64,000 nucleotides of DNA from Dyadobacter alkalitolerans DSM 23607 (GTDB lineage Bacteria > Bacteroidota > Bacteroidia > Cytophagales > Spirosomataceae), in the NCBI RefSeq assembly GCF_000428845.1, contig NZ_AUAS01000003.1:310001-374000 (forward strand), written 5' to 3'. The position numbers and the translations under genes are program-made. This document shows, one piece after another, positions 27,535-36,580 of this stretch; position 1 is the stretch's first letter; each line of letters opens with the position of its first letter. The notes below the pieces were generated by a model, which was not told where the DNA came from, searched no databases, and saw only the letters and a program-made list of their open reading frames with translations.

Positions 27535-28515
27535 TTACCAGTTGATCCCCGACTGCCCTAGGCCCATTCTTCTCGTAAACTTAGAAGAAAGCTTCGACCG
27601 GCTCGTGATATAGCGAACACTTGCGCCAATGTAGGGAGTCGTTGCGGGTGTGTAAGAGGTAAGATTTTCCCGGGCACTATTAAATGTTTTGATCTGCCGG
27701 AAAGTGCTTACACCAGCTTCAACCGACACATTGATGGCCGTAAACAAGTGCGCATTGGCAGAAATCCCGGTTTTGATCTGACGATAATTCTCTCTCCTAA
27801 GCATCTTTTCCTCAGGCATTTGTATTTGGAACCCGCCGCTATAACCGCTCAATCCTGCGAGCAGATCCACATTAAACCATTTGGTAGCCTTATAATTGGC
27901 ATTCGCCATAAAAGGCAGCAATGCGGAAACGCGCCAATGTCTACCCAAACCCTTATTAACCCCAAAAACAGGCACGAAACGCAGCTTTTGGTTATATGCT
28001 AAAACAGATCCATACATGATCTGCGTCCGCAAACCGAGTATGTGCATCCGCGCCGCACCGCCCCAGAAAAAAGGCTGCGGACTGAAAAAAGTCTCATTGG
28101 TCTCCGTCGTGCCTAAGCCGCCCCCATACACCCAAAGCCGGTCCTTAATGCTCGCTTGCAGCCTTATTACTCCCAGCGAAAGCGTTTTATACCCATGTTC
28201 AGGATTATTTTTTCCATCAACGGTCGGCTGGATCTGGTTGTATTGCGCCAGCATAACTGTATGCACTGCGCGCAGATCAAACTTTTTTCTCAAACTATAA
28301 CCTAGCTGCACTTCACTGTGGATGGGAATTATGCCTAAAAAACCGGTTCGCGTCACACCGTAATCCTGCGTCCCGTTCATGCTGGAAGGCACTGCATAAT
28401 CTGCTTTTAATGTCAAATTGGGATAAAAAAGGCGGCTTAACGAGAAATGCTGCGCTTGCGCGGCGCCGAAAATGAAAAGAAATGAGCAGGTTAGCAGACT
28501 TCGGGAATGGATCAT
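27535..28515 (-). CDS. Putative outer-membrane beta-barrel (DUF6268-like)
   Basis: 326 residues with a signal peptide (cleavage after AAQAQ), then alternating beta-strand sequence rich in Gly and aromatics: LKADYAVPSS, YKTLSLGVIRLQASIKDRLWVYGGGLG, LGRHWRVSALLPFMANANYKAT. Conserved uncharacterised barrels of this type occur in many Bacteroidota. It is transcribed away from the YdjC-like gene. I recognise the architecture but not a function. Confidence 0.72.
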   Translation of the reverse strand: MIHSRSLLTCSFLFIFGAAQAQHFSLSRLFYPNLTLKADYAVPSSMNGTQDYGVTRTGFLGIIPIHSEVQLGYSLRKKFDLRAVHTVMLAQYNQIQPTVDGKNNPEHGYKTLSLGVIRLQASIKDRLWVYGGGLGTTETNETFFSPQPFFWGGAARMHILGLRTQIMYGSVLAYNQKLRFVPVFGVNKGLGRHWRVSALLPFMANANYKATKWFNVDLLAGLSGYSGGFQIQMPEEKMLRRENYRQIKTGISANAHLFTAINVSVEAGVSTFRQIKTFNSARENLTSYTPATTPYIGASVRYITSRSKLSSKFTRRMGLGQSGINW

Positions 28516-28680
28516 GCGGAAAAGTCGGGGTGGCTGATTTTGGCAAATAACGTGAAAAACCGGGGGCTATTGTATTTGAAAGCAGATCCGGCTTGCACGG
28601 TGATAGTACAATCAGCGCCAAAGCGGGTAATAACAAGCGCAAATTGCCTTAACTTAAAAACAACGTGAATGAATCCTCAT

Positions 28681-29676
28681 ATGAAAACAACATTACTTTT
28701 CTTATTCATTCTGCTATCCAATGTCGCCATGGCGCAAACTGCTGAAACTTACGCTGAAAAACTGGGTTACCAGAAAGGGAAAAAAGTGCTGATCATTCAT
28801 GTGGATGATGTCGGCATGTCTTATGAATCTAACCAGGGCGCGATCAAGGCGATCCGTAATGGTGTTGCCAATTCCCTGAGCGTAATGATGCCTTGCGGCT
28901 GGGTGCCGGGTTTTGTGAATTATTGGAAAGAAAACAAAGATCTCGATGCGGGACTTCACCTTACTATGACGTCCGAGTGGAAGGATTACCGTTGGGGACC
29001 GCTTGCCGGGAAGCCGAATGTGAAAGGGCTGGTCGATCCCGAAGGTGCAATGTGGCGGAGTGTGGCCGATGTTGTAAAAAATGCTTCCGCCGATGAAGTG
29101 GAAATGGAAATCCGGGCACAGCTGGACCGTGCGCGGGCGATGGGTTTCGAACCCACGCATATGGATTCACATATGGGCACGCTTTTCGCAAAAAATGAGT
29201 TTCTGGAGCGTTACCTGAAAGTAGGCATGCAGGAAAAAATCCCGGTCATGTTCCCGGGCGGGCATAACACCTCTATCCAGGCTGACGAAAGGATGAGTGC
29301 GGAGCGTTTTCAAATGACACAAGCCATTGGAAAGCAACTCTGGGATGCCGGACTTCCTGTGCTGGACGATCTGGAAAACACCAGTTACGGTTGGAAAGGG
29401 CCGGAAAACGGCGACAAATCTGAAAAAGCGCTACAAAAATACAAGACCGACAAATACATCAATGCCATCAAAGCGCTCAAACCAGGCCTCACGATGGTTA
29501 TTATGCATTGCACAATCCACTCCGACATCTTTCCACACATTTCGGATTCATGGCCTACGCGGGAAGGCGATTACCTGGCGATGGTGGATCCCGAACTGAA
29601 AAAATACATTGAAAAAGAAGGCATCATTCTCACCACCTGGCGCGAGGCCATGCAGCGGAGACAGAAAGTGAAGTGA
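28681..29676 (+). CDS. Periplasmic ChbG/YdjC-family deacetylase
   Basis: About 331 residues. I chose ATG 28681 because it starts a clean signal peptide (MKTTLLFLFILLSNVAMAQ); 28669 is an alternative. The deacetylase fold shows metal residues in IHVDDVGMS, LDAGLHLTM and PTHMDSHMG, and a C-terminal LTMVIMHCTI. These enzymes remove N-acetyl groups from oligosaccharides such as chitobiose. The exported form suggests glycan processing in the periplasm. Confidence 0.86.
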   Translation: MKTTLLFLFILLSNVAMAQTAETYAEKLGYQKGKKVLIIHVDDVGMSYESNQGAIKAIRNGVANSLSVMMPCGWVPGFVNYWKENKDLDAGLHLTMTSEWKDYRWGPLAGKPNVKGLVDPEGAMWRSVADVVKNASADEVEMEIRAQLDRARAMGFEPTHMDSHMGTLFAKNEFLERYLKVGMQEKIPVMFPGGHNTSIQADERMSAERFQMTQAIGKQLWDAGLPVLDDLENTSYGWKGPENGDKSEKALQKYKTDKYINAIKALKPGLTMVIMHCTIHSDIFPHISDSWPTREGDYLAMVDPELKKYIEKEGIILTTWREAMQRRQKVK

Positions 29677-29689
29677 TGAGGGAATCAAA

Positions 29690-31447
29690 TCATTGATTTT
29701 CAATCCCAATGTGTGCGTACACGATCTTATAGAAATCGGGTGGCAGGAATGGTTTTACGAGATAATCGGTGAAACCATTCGCTAATGCACGTTCGCGCTC
29801 ATCTTCGAATGCAGATGCTGTAAGCGCCACAATGGGAATTCGGGGATCGCGTTTGCGGATCATACTGGTGGCTTCGAAACCATCCATGACAGGCATCCGC
29901 AGATCCATAAATATCAGGTCAAAGCGGTCGGAAAAATATTTGTCGACCGCTTGCTTTCCGTCCGATGCGAGATCGAAGGGAATGTTTTTTCTTTTCAAAA
30001 GGTTGGTGGCAAAAATCAAGTTCGTGGCATTGTCGTCCACCACCAGCACTTTGGAGCCTTTGTTGAATGCGGGTATCGGCACCTTTTCGGACTTTGCCGG
30101 ACCTTCCGCGGTAACGGAAAACGGAAGCGCAATTTGAAATGAAAACACAGAACCATCTCCAAGCTTGCTACTAAGCCTCAGCTCTCCGCCAAACAAACGG
30201 ACCAACTCCCGGGAAATGGCCAACCCGAGCCCCGTCCCGCCATCCTGCCTCTTGACCAGGCTTCTTACCTGCGTAAATATTTCAAAAACATTGGACTGCT
30301 GATCTTCCGAAATACCGATTCCCGTATCGGAAACGGCAAATTCAAGCTGAATAATGCCATTTTGCGTACGCTCCAACTCCTTAACCGAAAACTTAACAAA
30401 CCCCGAATCAGTGAACTTAATCGCATTATGGATCAGATTGTTTATCACCTGGCTCAACCGGACCTGGTCGCCGCGAAGCTGCGGAAGGTTAGGCGAAAGA
30501 TCGGCTGTCAATTCAAGGCCTTTTTCGCGCGCGCGAGGCAGAAAACTATTATAAAGGTTTTTGAAAAGATCTTCAATGTCGAACGTAACGGGATGAAGCT
30601 TGACGTGATTGGAATTTATTTTATTAAAATCCAAAATATCATTCACAACCGCCATTAGGTGAATAGAGGAGAATTTCAGCGTTTCTATCAGCTCCAATTC
30701 CTCTTCGCTCCGCGATTTATTCTCTTCCAAAAGATGCACTATGCCTACAATGCCATTCAGCGGCGTGCGAATCTCATGGCTCATCGTGGACAGGAACTCC
30801 GACTTGGCCAACGTTGCATCTTCCGCAATCTGCTTTTGCTTTTCCAGCAGGTCATTTTGTTTAGCCAGCGAAAAAAGATAGAAGAATTCATGCTTGTTCC
30901 GGCTCTCATGAAAATACATCATGAAGGGAAACAGCATTTGCCCAAGAAAGAAAAACAACCCGCCCTGACTGAAAAAATTGTACAGATAGCCCGGGTGGCG
31001 GTAATACAGTGCTGGCGGGAAGATCGTCATGACACATACGGTCAGGATAATGCTGTAATGCACGGGCCACCGGAGTACAAAGAACGAGAACATTAAGCCA
31101 AGCGTCATGTTCAGGCTGGCGCGGTCGTAGGAGGCATGTGGCACTTCGGCCAGGATATACGCATGCACCGGCACCAATGCGAGATTTGTGTAGAAGGATG
31201 CTTTTTGAGCGCTGAGTTTGCCCGCAAAATGGAGTATGAGCAGAAAAATGATGATGCCGCTCAGGACCAGTTCAGCTGCCAAAACCTCTTGAAACGCCGG
31301 ATCTTTTCGCAAAAAATAGAGGATGGATGTAGCAGGATAACCAACCAAATAAGCAACACAAAAGATAATGTTGCCCCACCGCGACTTCAACTCACTATCT
31401 TTTTTCCACAGTTCGTTGAACTCGTTCGTATATCTAGATTTATTCAA
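29690..31447 (-). CDS. Hybrid sensor histidine kinase
   Basis: 585 residues. There are six or so membrane helices in 1-170 and no periplasmic sensor loop of size. A short linker leads to the HisKA dimerization box FLSTMSHEIRTPLNG (phospho-His) at about 218, then HATPase_c with N-box NLIHNAIKFTDSG and G-boxes DTGIGI and GGTGLGLAIS. The receiver runs from about 455, with VVDDNATN and phosphoacceptor Asp in LIFMDLRMPVMDG. It senses a membrane-linked cue, and the phosphate target beyond its own receiver is unknown. It converges on the YdjC-like gene. Confidence 0.93.
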   Translation of the reverse strand: MNKSRYTNEFNELWKKDSELKSRWGNIIFCVAYLVGYPATSILYFLRKDPAFQEVLAAELVLSGIIIFLLILHFAGKLSAQKASFYTNLALVPVHAYILAEVPHASYDRASLNMTLGLMFSFFVLRWPVHYSIILTVCVMTIFPPALYYRHPGYLYNFFSQGGLFFFLGQMLFPFMMYFHESRNKHEFFYLFSLAKQNDLLEKQKQIAEDATLAKSEFLSTMSHEIRTPLNGIVGIVHLLEENKSRSEEELELIETLKFSSIHLMAVVNDILDFNKINSNHVKLHPVTFDIEDLFKNLYNSFLPRAREKGLELTADLSPNLPQLRGDQVRLSQVINNLIHNAIKFTDSGFVKFSVKELERTQNGIIQLEFAVSDTGIGISEDQQSNVFEIFTQVRSLVKRQDGGTGLGLAISRELVRLFGGELRLSSKLGDGSVFSFQIALPFSVTAEGPAKSEKVPIPAFNKGSKVLVVDDNATNLIFATNLLKRKNIPFDLASDGKQAVDKYFSDRFDLIFMDLRMPVMDGFEATSMIRKRDPRIPIVALTASAFEDERERALANGFTDYLVKPFLPPDFYKIVYAHIGIENQ

Positions 31448-31522
31448 AAAAGAGCAATTTAAATGCGCTGATAATAAGGTTGAGACTGTCGGTCGGACAA
31501 TGATCCAAATTTACATAAATAG

Positions 31523-31561
31523 CAAAAAATAAGGGCATCCAAATGAATGAATACCCTTATT
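31523..31561 (-). terminator. Terminator of lpdA
   Basis: Stem 31528-31538 with 31551-31561 (one mismatch), a 12-base loop, and a T-run on the minus strand (A-run 31524-31529). It is placed 22 bases after the lpdA stop. Confidence 0.8.
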
Positions 31562-31583
31562 TCAAGCAATAACTTATTTAATG

Positions 31584-32981
31584 TTACAAATCAATCGCTT
31601 CACCGTAAGCCGCTTCCGTTGCTCCTTTCAGTGCTTCGGACATCGTTGGGTGCGGATGGATTGCACGCATGATCTCATGAGAAGTAGTTTCCAATTTACG
31701 GGCTACAACCACCTCAGCGATCATTTCCGTAACATTGGCACCAATCATGTGAGCACCAAGGAACTCACCATATTTTGCATCAAAGATCACTTTAACAAAA
31801 CCGTCGGTAACACCTGCACCAACCGCCTTTCCAGACGCTTTGAATGGGAATTTACCTACTTTAATGTCATAACCAGCTTCTTTTGCTTTTTTCTCTGTAA
31901 ATCCAACAGATGCAATTTCAGGCTGGCAGTAAGTACATCCCGGAATATTTCCGTAGTCCAATGCTTCTGTTTTGTGTCCTGCAATTTTTTCAGCACAGAT
32001 AATTCCCTCAGCCGTAGCAACGTGTGCCAAAGCAGGACCAGGCGTACAGTCACCGATCGCATAAAACCCTGGAACGCTGGTTTCATACCATTCGTTTACC
32101 GTGATTTTGCCTTTATCTGTTTTGATGCCTGTTTCTTCCAGACCAATATTTTCAAGGTTAGCAACGATTCCGGCAGCAGAAAGCACGATATCAACCTCAA
32201 ATGATTTCTGACCATCCGGCGTTTTCACAGAAACTTTGCAACCGTTTCCGGACGTGTCCACCGTCTCAACCGTTGAGTTTACGTAAGTTTCGATGCCCAG
32301 CTTTTTGTATTGCTTGGTAATTTCTTTTGATATATCCTCATCCTCAACCGGAACAAGGTTTGGAAGAAATTCAACGACAGTCACTTTCGTGCCCATAGAA
32401 GCATATACGTAAGCGAATTCCATTCCAATCGCACCTGATCCAACTACCAGCATAGAAGCAGGTTGTTTTTCAAGGCTCATTGCTTTGCGGTATTCAATAA
32501 CTTTCTGACCGTCGATTTTGATATTCGGTAACTCACGAGCACGTGCGCCGGTAGCGATGATAACGCCTTTACCAGCTGTGTAATCCGTTGTTTTACCGTC
32601 TTTATCTGTAACTGCAACCGTTTTTTGGCCCTTAACCTTGCCTGTTCCCATCAGGACGTCGATCTTGTTCTTTTTCATCAAAAAAGAAACGCCTTTGCTC
32701 ATGGTATCCGCAACGCCACGGCTACGCTGGATCACCGCACCGAAATCAGCAGCAGACTCACCAACATTGATCCCGTAATCTTTTGCATGCTTAATGTATT
32801 CAAAAACCTGCGCACTTTTCAGAAGTGCTTTGGTAGGAATGCAGCCCCAGTTAAGGCATATTCCACCTAAACTTTCCTTTTCAACAATTGCTACTTTAAG
32901 TCCTAATTGGGAAGCGCGAATGGCTGCGGGATAACCTCCCGGGCCGCTGCCAATTACTATCACATCATATGCTTGAGCCAT
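31584..32981 (-). CDS. lpdA: Dihydrolipoyl dehydrogenase (E3)
   Basis: 465 residues. The FAD-binding motif GSGPGGYPAAIRASQLG is at the N-terminus and the redox-active disulfide is GGICLNWGCIPTK. NAD-binding VVGSGAIGMEFAYVYASMG lies near 177, the second FAD motif is FYAIGDCTPGP, and the C-terminal catalytic His-Glu is in AIHPHPTMSEAL. It reoxidises lipoyl groups of pyruvate, 2-oxoglutarate or branched-chain dehydrogenases and of the glycine cleavage system. No E1/E2 genes are adjacent, so it is probably shared between complexes. Confidence 0.96.
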   Translation of the reverse strand: MAQAYDVIVIGSGPGGYPAAIRASQLGLKVAIVEKESLGGICLNWGCIPTKALLKSAQVFEYIKHAKDYGINVGESAADFGAVIQRSRGVADTMSKGVSFLMKKNKIDVLMGTGKVKGQKTVAVTDKDGKTTDYTAGKGVIIATGARARELPNIKIDGQKVIEYRKAMSLEKQPASMLVVGSGAIGMEFAYVYASMGTKVTVVEFLPNLVPVEDEDISKEITKQYKKLGIETYVNSTVETVDTSGNGCKVSVKTPDGQKSFEVDIVLSAAGIVANLENIGLEETGIKTDKGKITVNEWYETSVPGFYAIGDCTPGPALAHVATAEGIICAEKIAGHKTEALDYGNIPGCTYCQPEIASVGFTEKKAKEAGYDIKVGKFPFKASGKAVGAGVTDGFVKVIFDAKYGEFLGAHMIGANVTEMIAEVVVARKLETTSHEIMRAIHPHPTMSEALKGATEAAYGEAIDL

Positions 32982-33027
32982 TTTCCGGTATTTTTATTGT
33001 ACGAAATGGGTTGACAAAAATTTCCTG

Positions 33028-33035
33028 CAAAGTTA
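33028..33035 (-). promoter_or_regulatory. Possible -7 element (TAACTTTG) of lpdA
   Basis: On the minus strand TAACTTTG fits TAnnTTTG, about 47 bases ahead of the lpdA ATG. The upstream box is weak (a TTTC-like stretch near the expected distance). Confidence 0.45.
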
Positions 33036-33137
33036 AGACGATTTGCCGGAAAGACTACACGTACAACGCCTCGTATTTGCCGTGAAACTGAGGGTTATTG
33101 CTATTTGTTGTAGCTTTGTTGCTTGCGGCCGGGCCTT

Positions 33138-33205
33138 GTCAGTCTGAGCGGAGCCGAAGACGCGTTACCAAGGAGTAGCGTGCCTTCGACTCCGCTCAGG
33201 CTGAC
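33138..33205. repeat. REP-like inverted repeat before prfB
   Basis: Arms 33138-33159 and 33184-33205 pair over 22 bases with two mismatches. A partly paired 24-base centre (acgc/gcgt) extends the hairpin. The arm sequence, a Bacteroidota-type 'cttcgactccgctcaggctgac' element, is one I recall as dispersed in many genomes of the phylum. There is no second copy in this window. Confidence 0.7.
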
Positions 33206-33269
33206 AGAGAGACTCATAGGCGACGGCCAACAAGACTATTATTTTTCAACTTAAATTCAAAAAATTCAA

Positions 33270-34344
33270 ATGACTGCAGAGCAATTGAAAGACTTGAAGG
33301 CCCGTGTAGAGGCTTTGGGGAGGTATCTTTGACTACGATAACCGAAAAAAACAACTAGAAGATCTTGAACAGCAGACCGTTCAACCGGAGTTCTGGAACG
33401 ATTCAGAACGTGCCGAAAAAACAATGCGGGAAATCCGCGGATTGAAATTCTGGACCAATGGATACGAAGAACTTTCGCGCTTGCGGGACGATCTGGATAC
33501 GATCTGGGAATTTTATGAAGCCGACGAAGCGACCGAAGAGGAAGTGGATGAAGAAGGCCTGAAACTTTCCAACAAGCTGGAAGAAGTAGAATTCCGGAAA
33601 ATGATGGGGGAAGAAGGAGACGAACTGCCGGCTGTGATTGAGATCAATGCAGGCGCAGGCGGAACGGAGTCGCAGGACTGGGCATCCATGCTCATGCGCA
33701 TGTACATTATGTGGGCTGAGAAAAATGGTTACAAAGTCCGGGAAGTGGATTTGCAGGATGGCGATGTGGCTGGTGTTAAGTCCGTTACATTGGAAATCGA
33801 CGGCGAATATGCTTATGGGAATTTAAAATCAGAGAACGGCGTGCACAGGCTTGTCCGCATTTCTCCCTTCGATTCCAACGCCAGAAGGCATACTTCGTTC
33901 ACATCCGTTTACGTGTATCCGCTGGCCGACGACAACATTGAAATCGACGTCAACCTGGCAGACATTACCTGGGACACGTATCGTTCCGGCGGCGCGGGTG
34001 GACAGAATGTAAACAAAGTGGAAACCGCGGTACGTCTGCACCACAAGCCTTCCGGGATCATCATTGCCTGTCAGCAGGAACGTTCGCAGTTGATGAATAA
34101 GGAGGTGGCGATCCGGCTTTTGAAGTCGCGGCTTTACCAGATCGAGCTCGAAAAACGTAATTCTGCCCGTGCAGAAGTGGAAGCATCCAAGCGAAAAATC
34201 GAATGGGGCTCCCAGATCCGCAGCTACGTCCTAGACGACCGCCGCGTAAAGGACCACCGAACCGACCACCAGACATCGAATACAGATGCAGTACTGAATG
34301 GTGAGATCAATGATTTTATTAAAGCATATCTAATGGAGTCGTAA
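33270..34344 (+). CDS. prfB: Peptide chain release factor 2 with programmed +1 frameshift
   Basis: ATG 33270 ([10 protein letters not shown]) runs 20 codons to CTT TGA C, with TGA at 33330-33332. A +1 shift into GAC at 33331 joins the frame that continues to 34344. The slippery context AGG TAT CTT TGA C, with a G-rich stretch upstream, matches the known RF2 autoregulation site. The product (about 357 residues) has the UGA/UAA-reading SPF tripeptide in [12 protein letters not shown] and the catalytic GGQ in [11 protein letters not shown] start at 33424 would lose the N-terminal domain. It releases peptides at UGA and UAA. Confidence 0.96.
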
Positions 34345-34360
34345 GATTTCTGACTTTTTT

Positions 34361-34408
34361 AAAACCTCCTGGCAATGTCCATTAATGGATATGCTTGGAG
34401 GTCTTTTT
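34361..34408 (+). terminator. Terminator of prfB
   Basis: A stem of ACCTCC (34364-34369) with GGAGGT (34397-34402) holds an inner palindrome, tccattaatgga, and is followed by a T-run at 34404-34408. It covers the apparent ATG at 34375, which supports a later start for the next gene. Confidence 0.75.
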
Positions 34409-34434
34409 CAATTGCTCGCAATCCAAATCTTCGT

Positions 34435-35223
34435 ATGGCCGCTGATATCCCACTCCCCTTCCACAAACTAGGCCGCGGAAACCGCATTCTCCTTGCATTT
34501 CACGGCATTGGACAAGATGGAGCGGGTTGCTTTCAACCTTTTGAGAAGCTGTTAGGCGAACGTTATACTATTTATGCTTTTGATCTTTATTTTCATGGGT
34601 TGAGTTTGGGGGGTCAGTCAGGGGTTGTTACTAAGCAGTTTTGGGTGAAACAGGTTCGGCATTTTCTTGAAACGGAGAAGATTGACAGGTTCGACATTGC
34701 CGGTTTCAGCATGGGTGGGCGGTTTGCTTTGGCTACTTTGGAGGGTTTTCCAGATCAGGTTAATGATGTATTTCTGATAGCGCCGGATGGGGTTTCGGAG
34801 CATCCGCTTTATTCGATGGCGAGCCGCTTTGCTCCTGCACGGGGACTTTTTCGCTGGTCTATGCAGCGTCCGGAGGCCTTTTTTAAGGTTGCTAATGTGC
34901 TTCAAAAAGCTGGCTTGGTGAATGCGAGTTTGTATCGTTTTACACAGCAAGTGCTTAATACACCTGAGAAACGGCAAACTATTTACAAATCCTGGGTCAA
35001 TTTCCGAGATTTGCGATTTGACATTCCTGGGCTTTACCAGAAGGCTTCAATCAATAATGTTTCCATTTATTTGTTTGTTGGCCAGTTTGATAAACTATTG
35101 AAACCCGCAGCCGTCAAGCGACTTGCGAATTTGATTCCTAAAAACCAATATATTCAACTTAAAAGCGGTCATACGCAGCTGGTTGAGCAGGCGGCCTCAT
35201 GGATTTTTGCTTTATTTAAGTAA
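34435..35223 (+). CDS. Alpha/beta hydrolase
   Basis: About 262 residues from ATG 34435 (MAADIPLPFHKLG); an upstream ATG at 34375 lies inside the prfB terminator hairpin. It has the alpha/beta-hydrolase fold: ILLAFHGIGQDG (oxyanion loop), nucleophile elbow GFSMGGRFAL with Ser, the acid near FVGQFDKLLK, and a C-terminal His in LKSGHTQLVE. The substrate is unknown. It is followed after 23 bases by an MFS permease gene on the same strand. Confidence 0.85.
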   Translation: MAADIPLPFHKLGRGNRILLAFHGIGQDGAGCFQPFEKLLGERYTIYAFDLYFHGLSLGGQSGVVTKQFWVKQVRHFLETEKIDRFDIAGFSMGGRFALATLEGFPDQVNDVFLIAPDGVSEHPLYSMASRFAPARGLFRWSMQRPEAFFKVANVLQKAGLVNASLYRFTQQVLNTPEKRQTIYKSWVNFRDLRFDIPGLYQKASINNVSIYLFVGQFDKLLKPAAVKRLANLIPKNQYIQLKSGHTQLVEQAASWIFALFK

Positions 35224-35246
35224 ATTGAGGAAACTAAACCCGCCGC

Positions 35247-36536
35247 ATGCAGCAAACTTTACTAAAGAATGATACAAACTGGCGACTGAAAGCCATTATG
35301 GGCGGCTCCGCCGGAAACTTGGTTGAATGGTACGACTGGTACGCATATTCCGCTTTCTCCCTCTATTTTGCCAACAGCTTTTTCCCCGATTCCAATCCTA
35401 CTGTCCAGCTTATCAACACCGCCGGCATCTTCGCCGTGGGCTTTCTCATGCGCCCGATCGGTGGCTATATTTTTGGTAAACTGGCTGATACGAAAGGCAG
35501 AAAAGAGGCTATGACATTGTCGGTTCTGCTGATGTCGTTTGGCTCATTGCTGATTGCACTTCTGCCGGGTTATAACAGCATTGGCATAGCAGCGCCTATT
35601 TTATTACTGGTTGCCAGACTTTTGCAAGGGTTGAGCGTGGGCGGCGAATATGGAACTTCTGCCACATATCTCAGCGAAGTTGCCACCAAAGAGCGGCGCG
35701 GATTCTATTCAAGCTTTCAATATGTAACATTAATAGGCGGCCAGTTGCTGGCATTGGGCTTACAGCTTATTCTTCAAAATATATTTCTGGATGATAAGCA
35801 GATGCACGAATGGGGCTGGCGCATTCCTTTTGTGGTTGGCGCTGCACTTTCGCTGGTCGCCCTTTATTTGCGAACGCATTTGAATGAGACCGAAGCATTC
35901 ACCGCCAGAGAGGAAACGATCAAGAAAAAAGGCTCCCTTAAAGAACTTTTGAAGCATCCTAAGGCCATTCTGGTTGTGGTTGGATTAACATTAGGCGGCA
36001 CACTTGCCTTTTATACATACACCACTTACATGCAGAAGTTTCTGGTCAACACCGTTGGCCTGACCAAATATCAATCGACGATCCTGACATTCTGCTCTTT
36101 GTTGATCTTTGCGCTTTTGCAGCCCGTTTTCGGAGCTTTGAGCGATAAAATAGGCCGTCGTCCGCTGCTGATTTCATTTGGTGTGCTGGGGACGATCTTC
36201 ACTTATCCGTTACTGAGCACATTAAGCCACACGACTGATATGTGGTCGGCATTTGGCCTGCTTATGGCGGCTCTCATCATTGTGAGCGGCTATACTTCCA
36301 TTAACGCAGTTGTAAAGGCAGAGCTTTTTCCCGTGGAAGTGCGGGCGCTGGGCGTGGGGCTCCCTTACTCGATTACCGTTGCAGTTTTCGGCGGGACGGC
36401 TGAATATTTGGCGCTTTGGGCCAAAAACCTGGGCCATGAGAGTTACTATTACTGGTATGTAACCGCCTGCATTTTTATCTCCCTGGTTATTTATTTTAAA
36501 ATGAAGGATACGAAGCACACATCGCTGATTGACTAG
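35247..36536 (+). CDS. MFS transporter, metabolite:H+ symporter type
   Basis: 429 residues with 12 membrane helices. The N-terminal GNLVEWYDWYAYSAFSLYF and the loop GKLADTKGRKEAM are typical of the MHS family (KgtP, ProP, ShiA). A second conserved loop, GALSDKIGRRPLL, lies after helix 8. It likely imports an organic acid or betaine with H+; the substrate is not determined by sequence. It converges on the AraC regulator with 44 bases between. Confidence 0.9.
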   Translation: MQQTLLKNDTNWRLKAIMGGSAGNLVEWYDWYAYSAFSLYFANSFFPDSNPTVQLINTAGIFAVGFLMRPIGGYIFGKLADTKGRKEAMTLSVLLMSFGSLLIALLPGYNSIGIAAPILLLVARLLQGLSVGGEYGTSATYLSEVATKERRGFYSSFQYVTLIGGQLLALGLQLILQNIFLDDKQMHEWGWRIPFVVGAALSLVALYLRTHLNETEAFTAREETIKKKGSLKELLKHPKAILVVVGLTLGGTLAFYTYTTYMQKFLVNTVGLTKYQSTILTFCSLLIFALLQPVFGALSDKIGRRPLLISFGVLGTIFTYPLLSTLSHTTDMWSAFGLLMAALIIVSGYTSINAVVKAELFPVEVRALGVGLPYSITVAVFGGTAEYLALWAKNLGHESYYYWYVTACIFISLVIYFKMKDTKHTSLID

Positions 36537-36580
36537 CATCTTTGAAATGTCGAAATGATGAAAATCACGATTGATAGCCG

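Noticed and set aside
33424-34344. prfB starting at 33424
   Set aside because: It loses the N-terminal domain, and the conserved frameshift site upstream explains the full-length gene.
34375-34434. Earlier start of the alpha/beta hydrolase
   Set aside because: This stretch forms the prfB terminator hairpin and T-run; the fold begins at the ATG at 34435.
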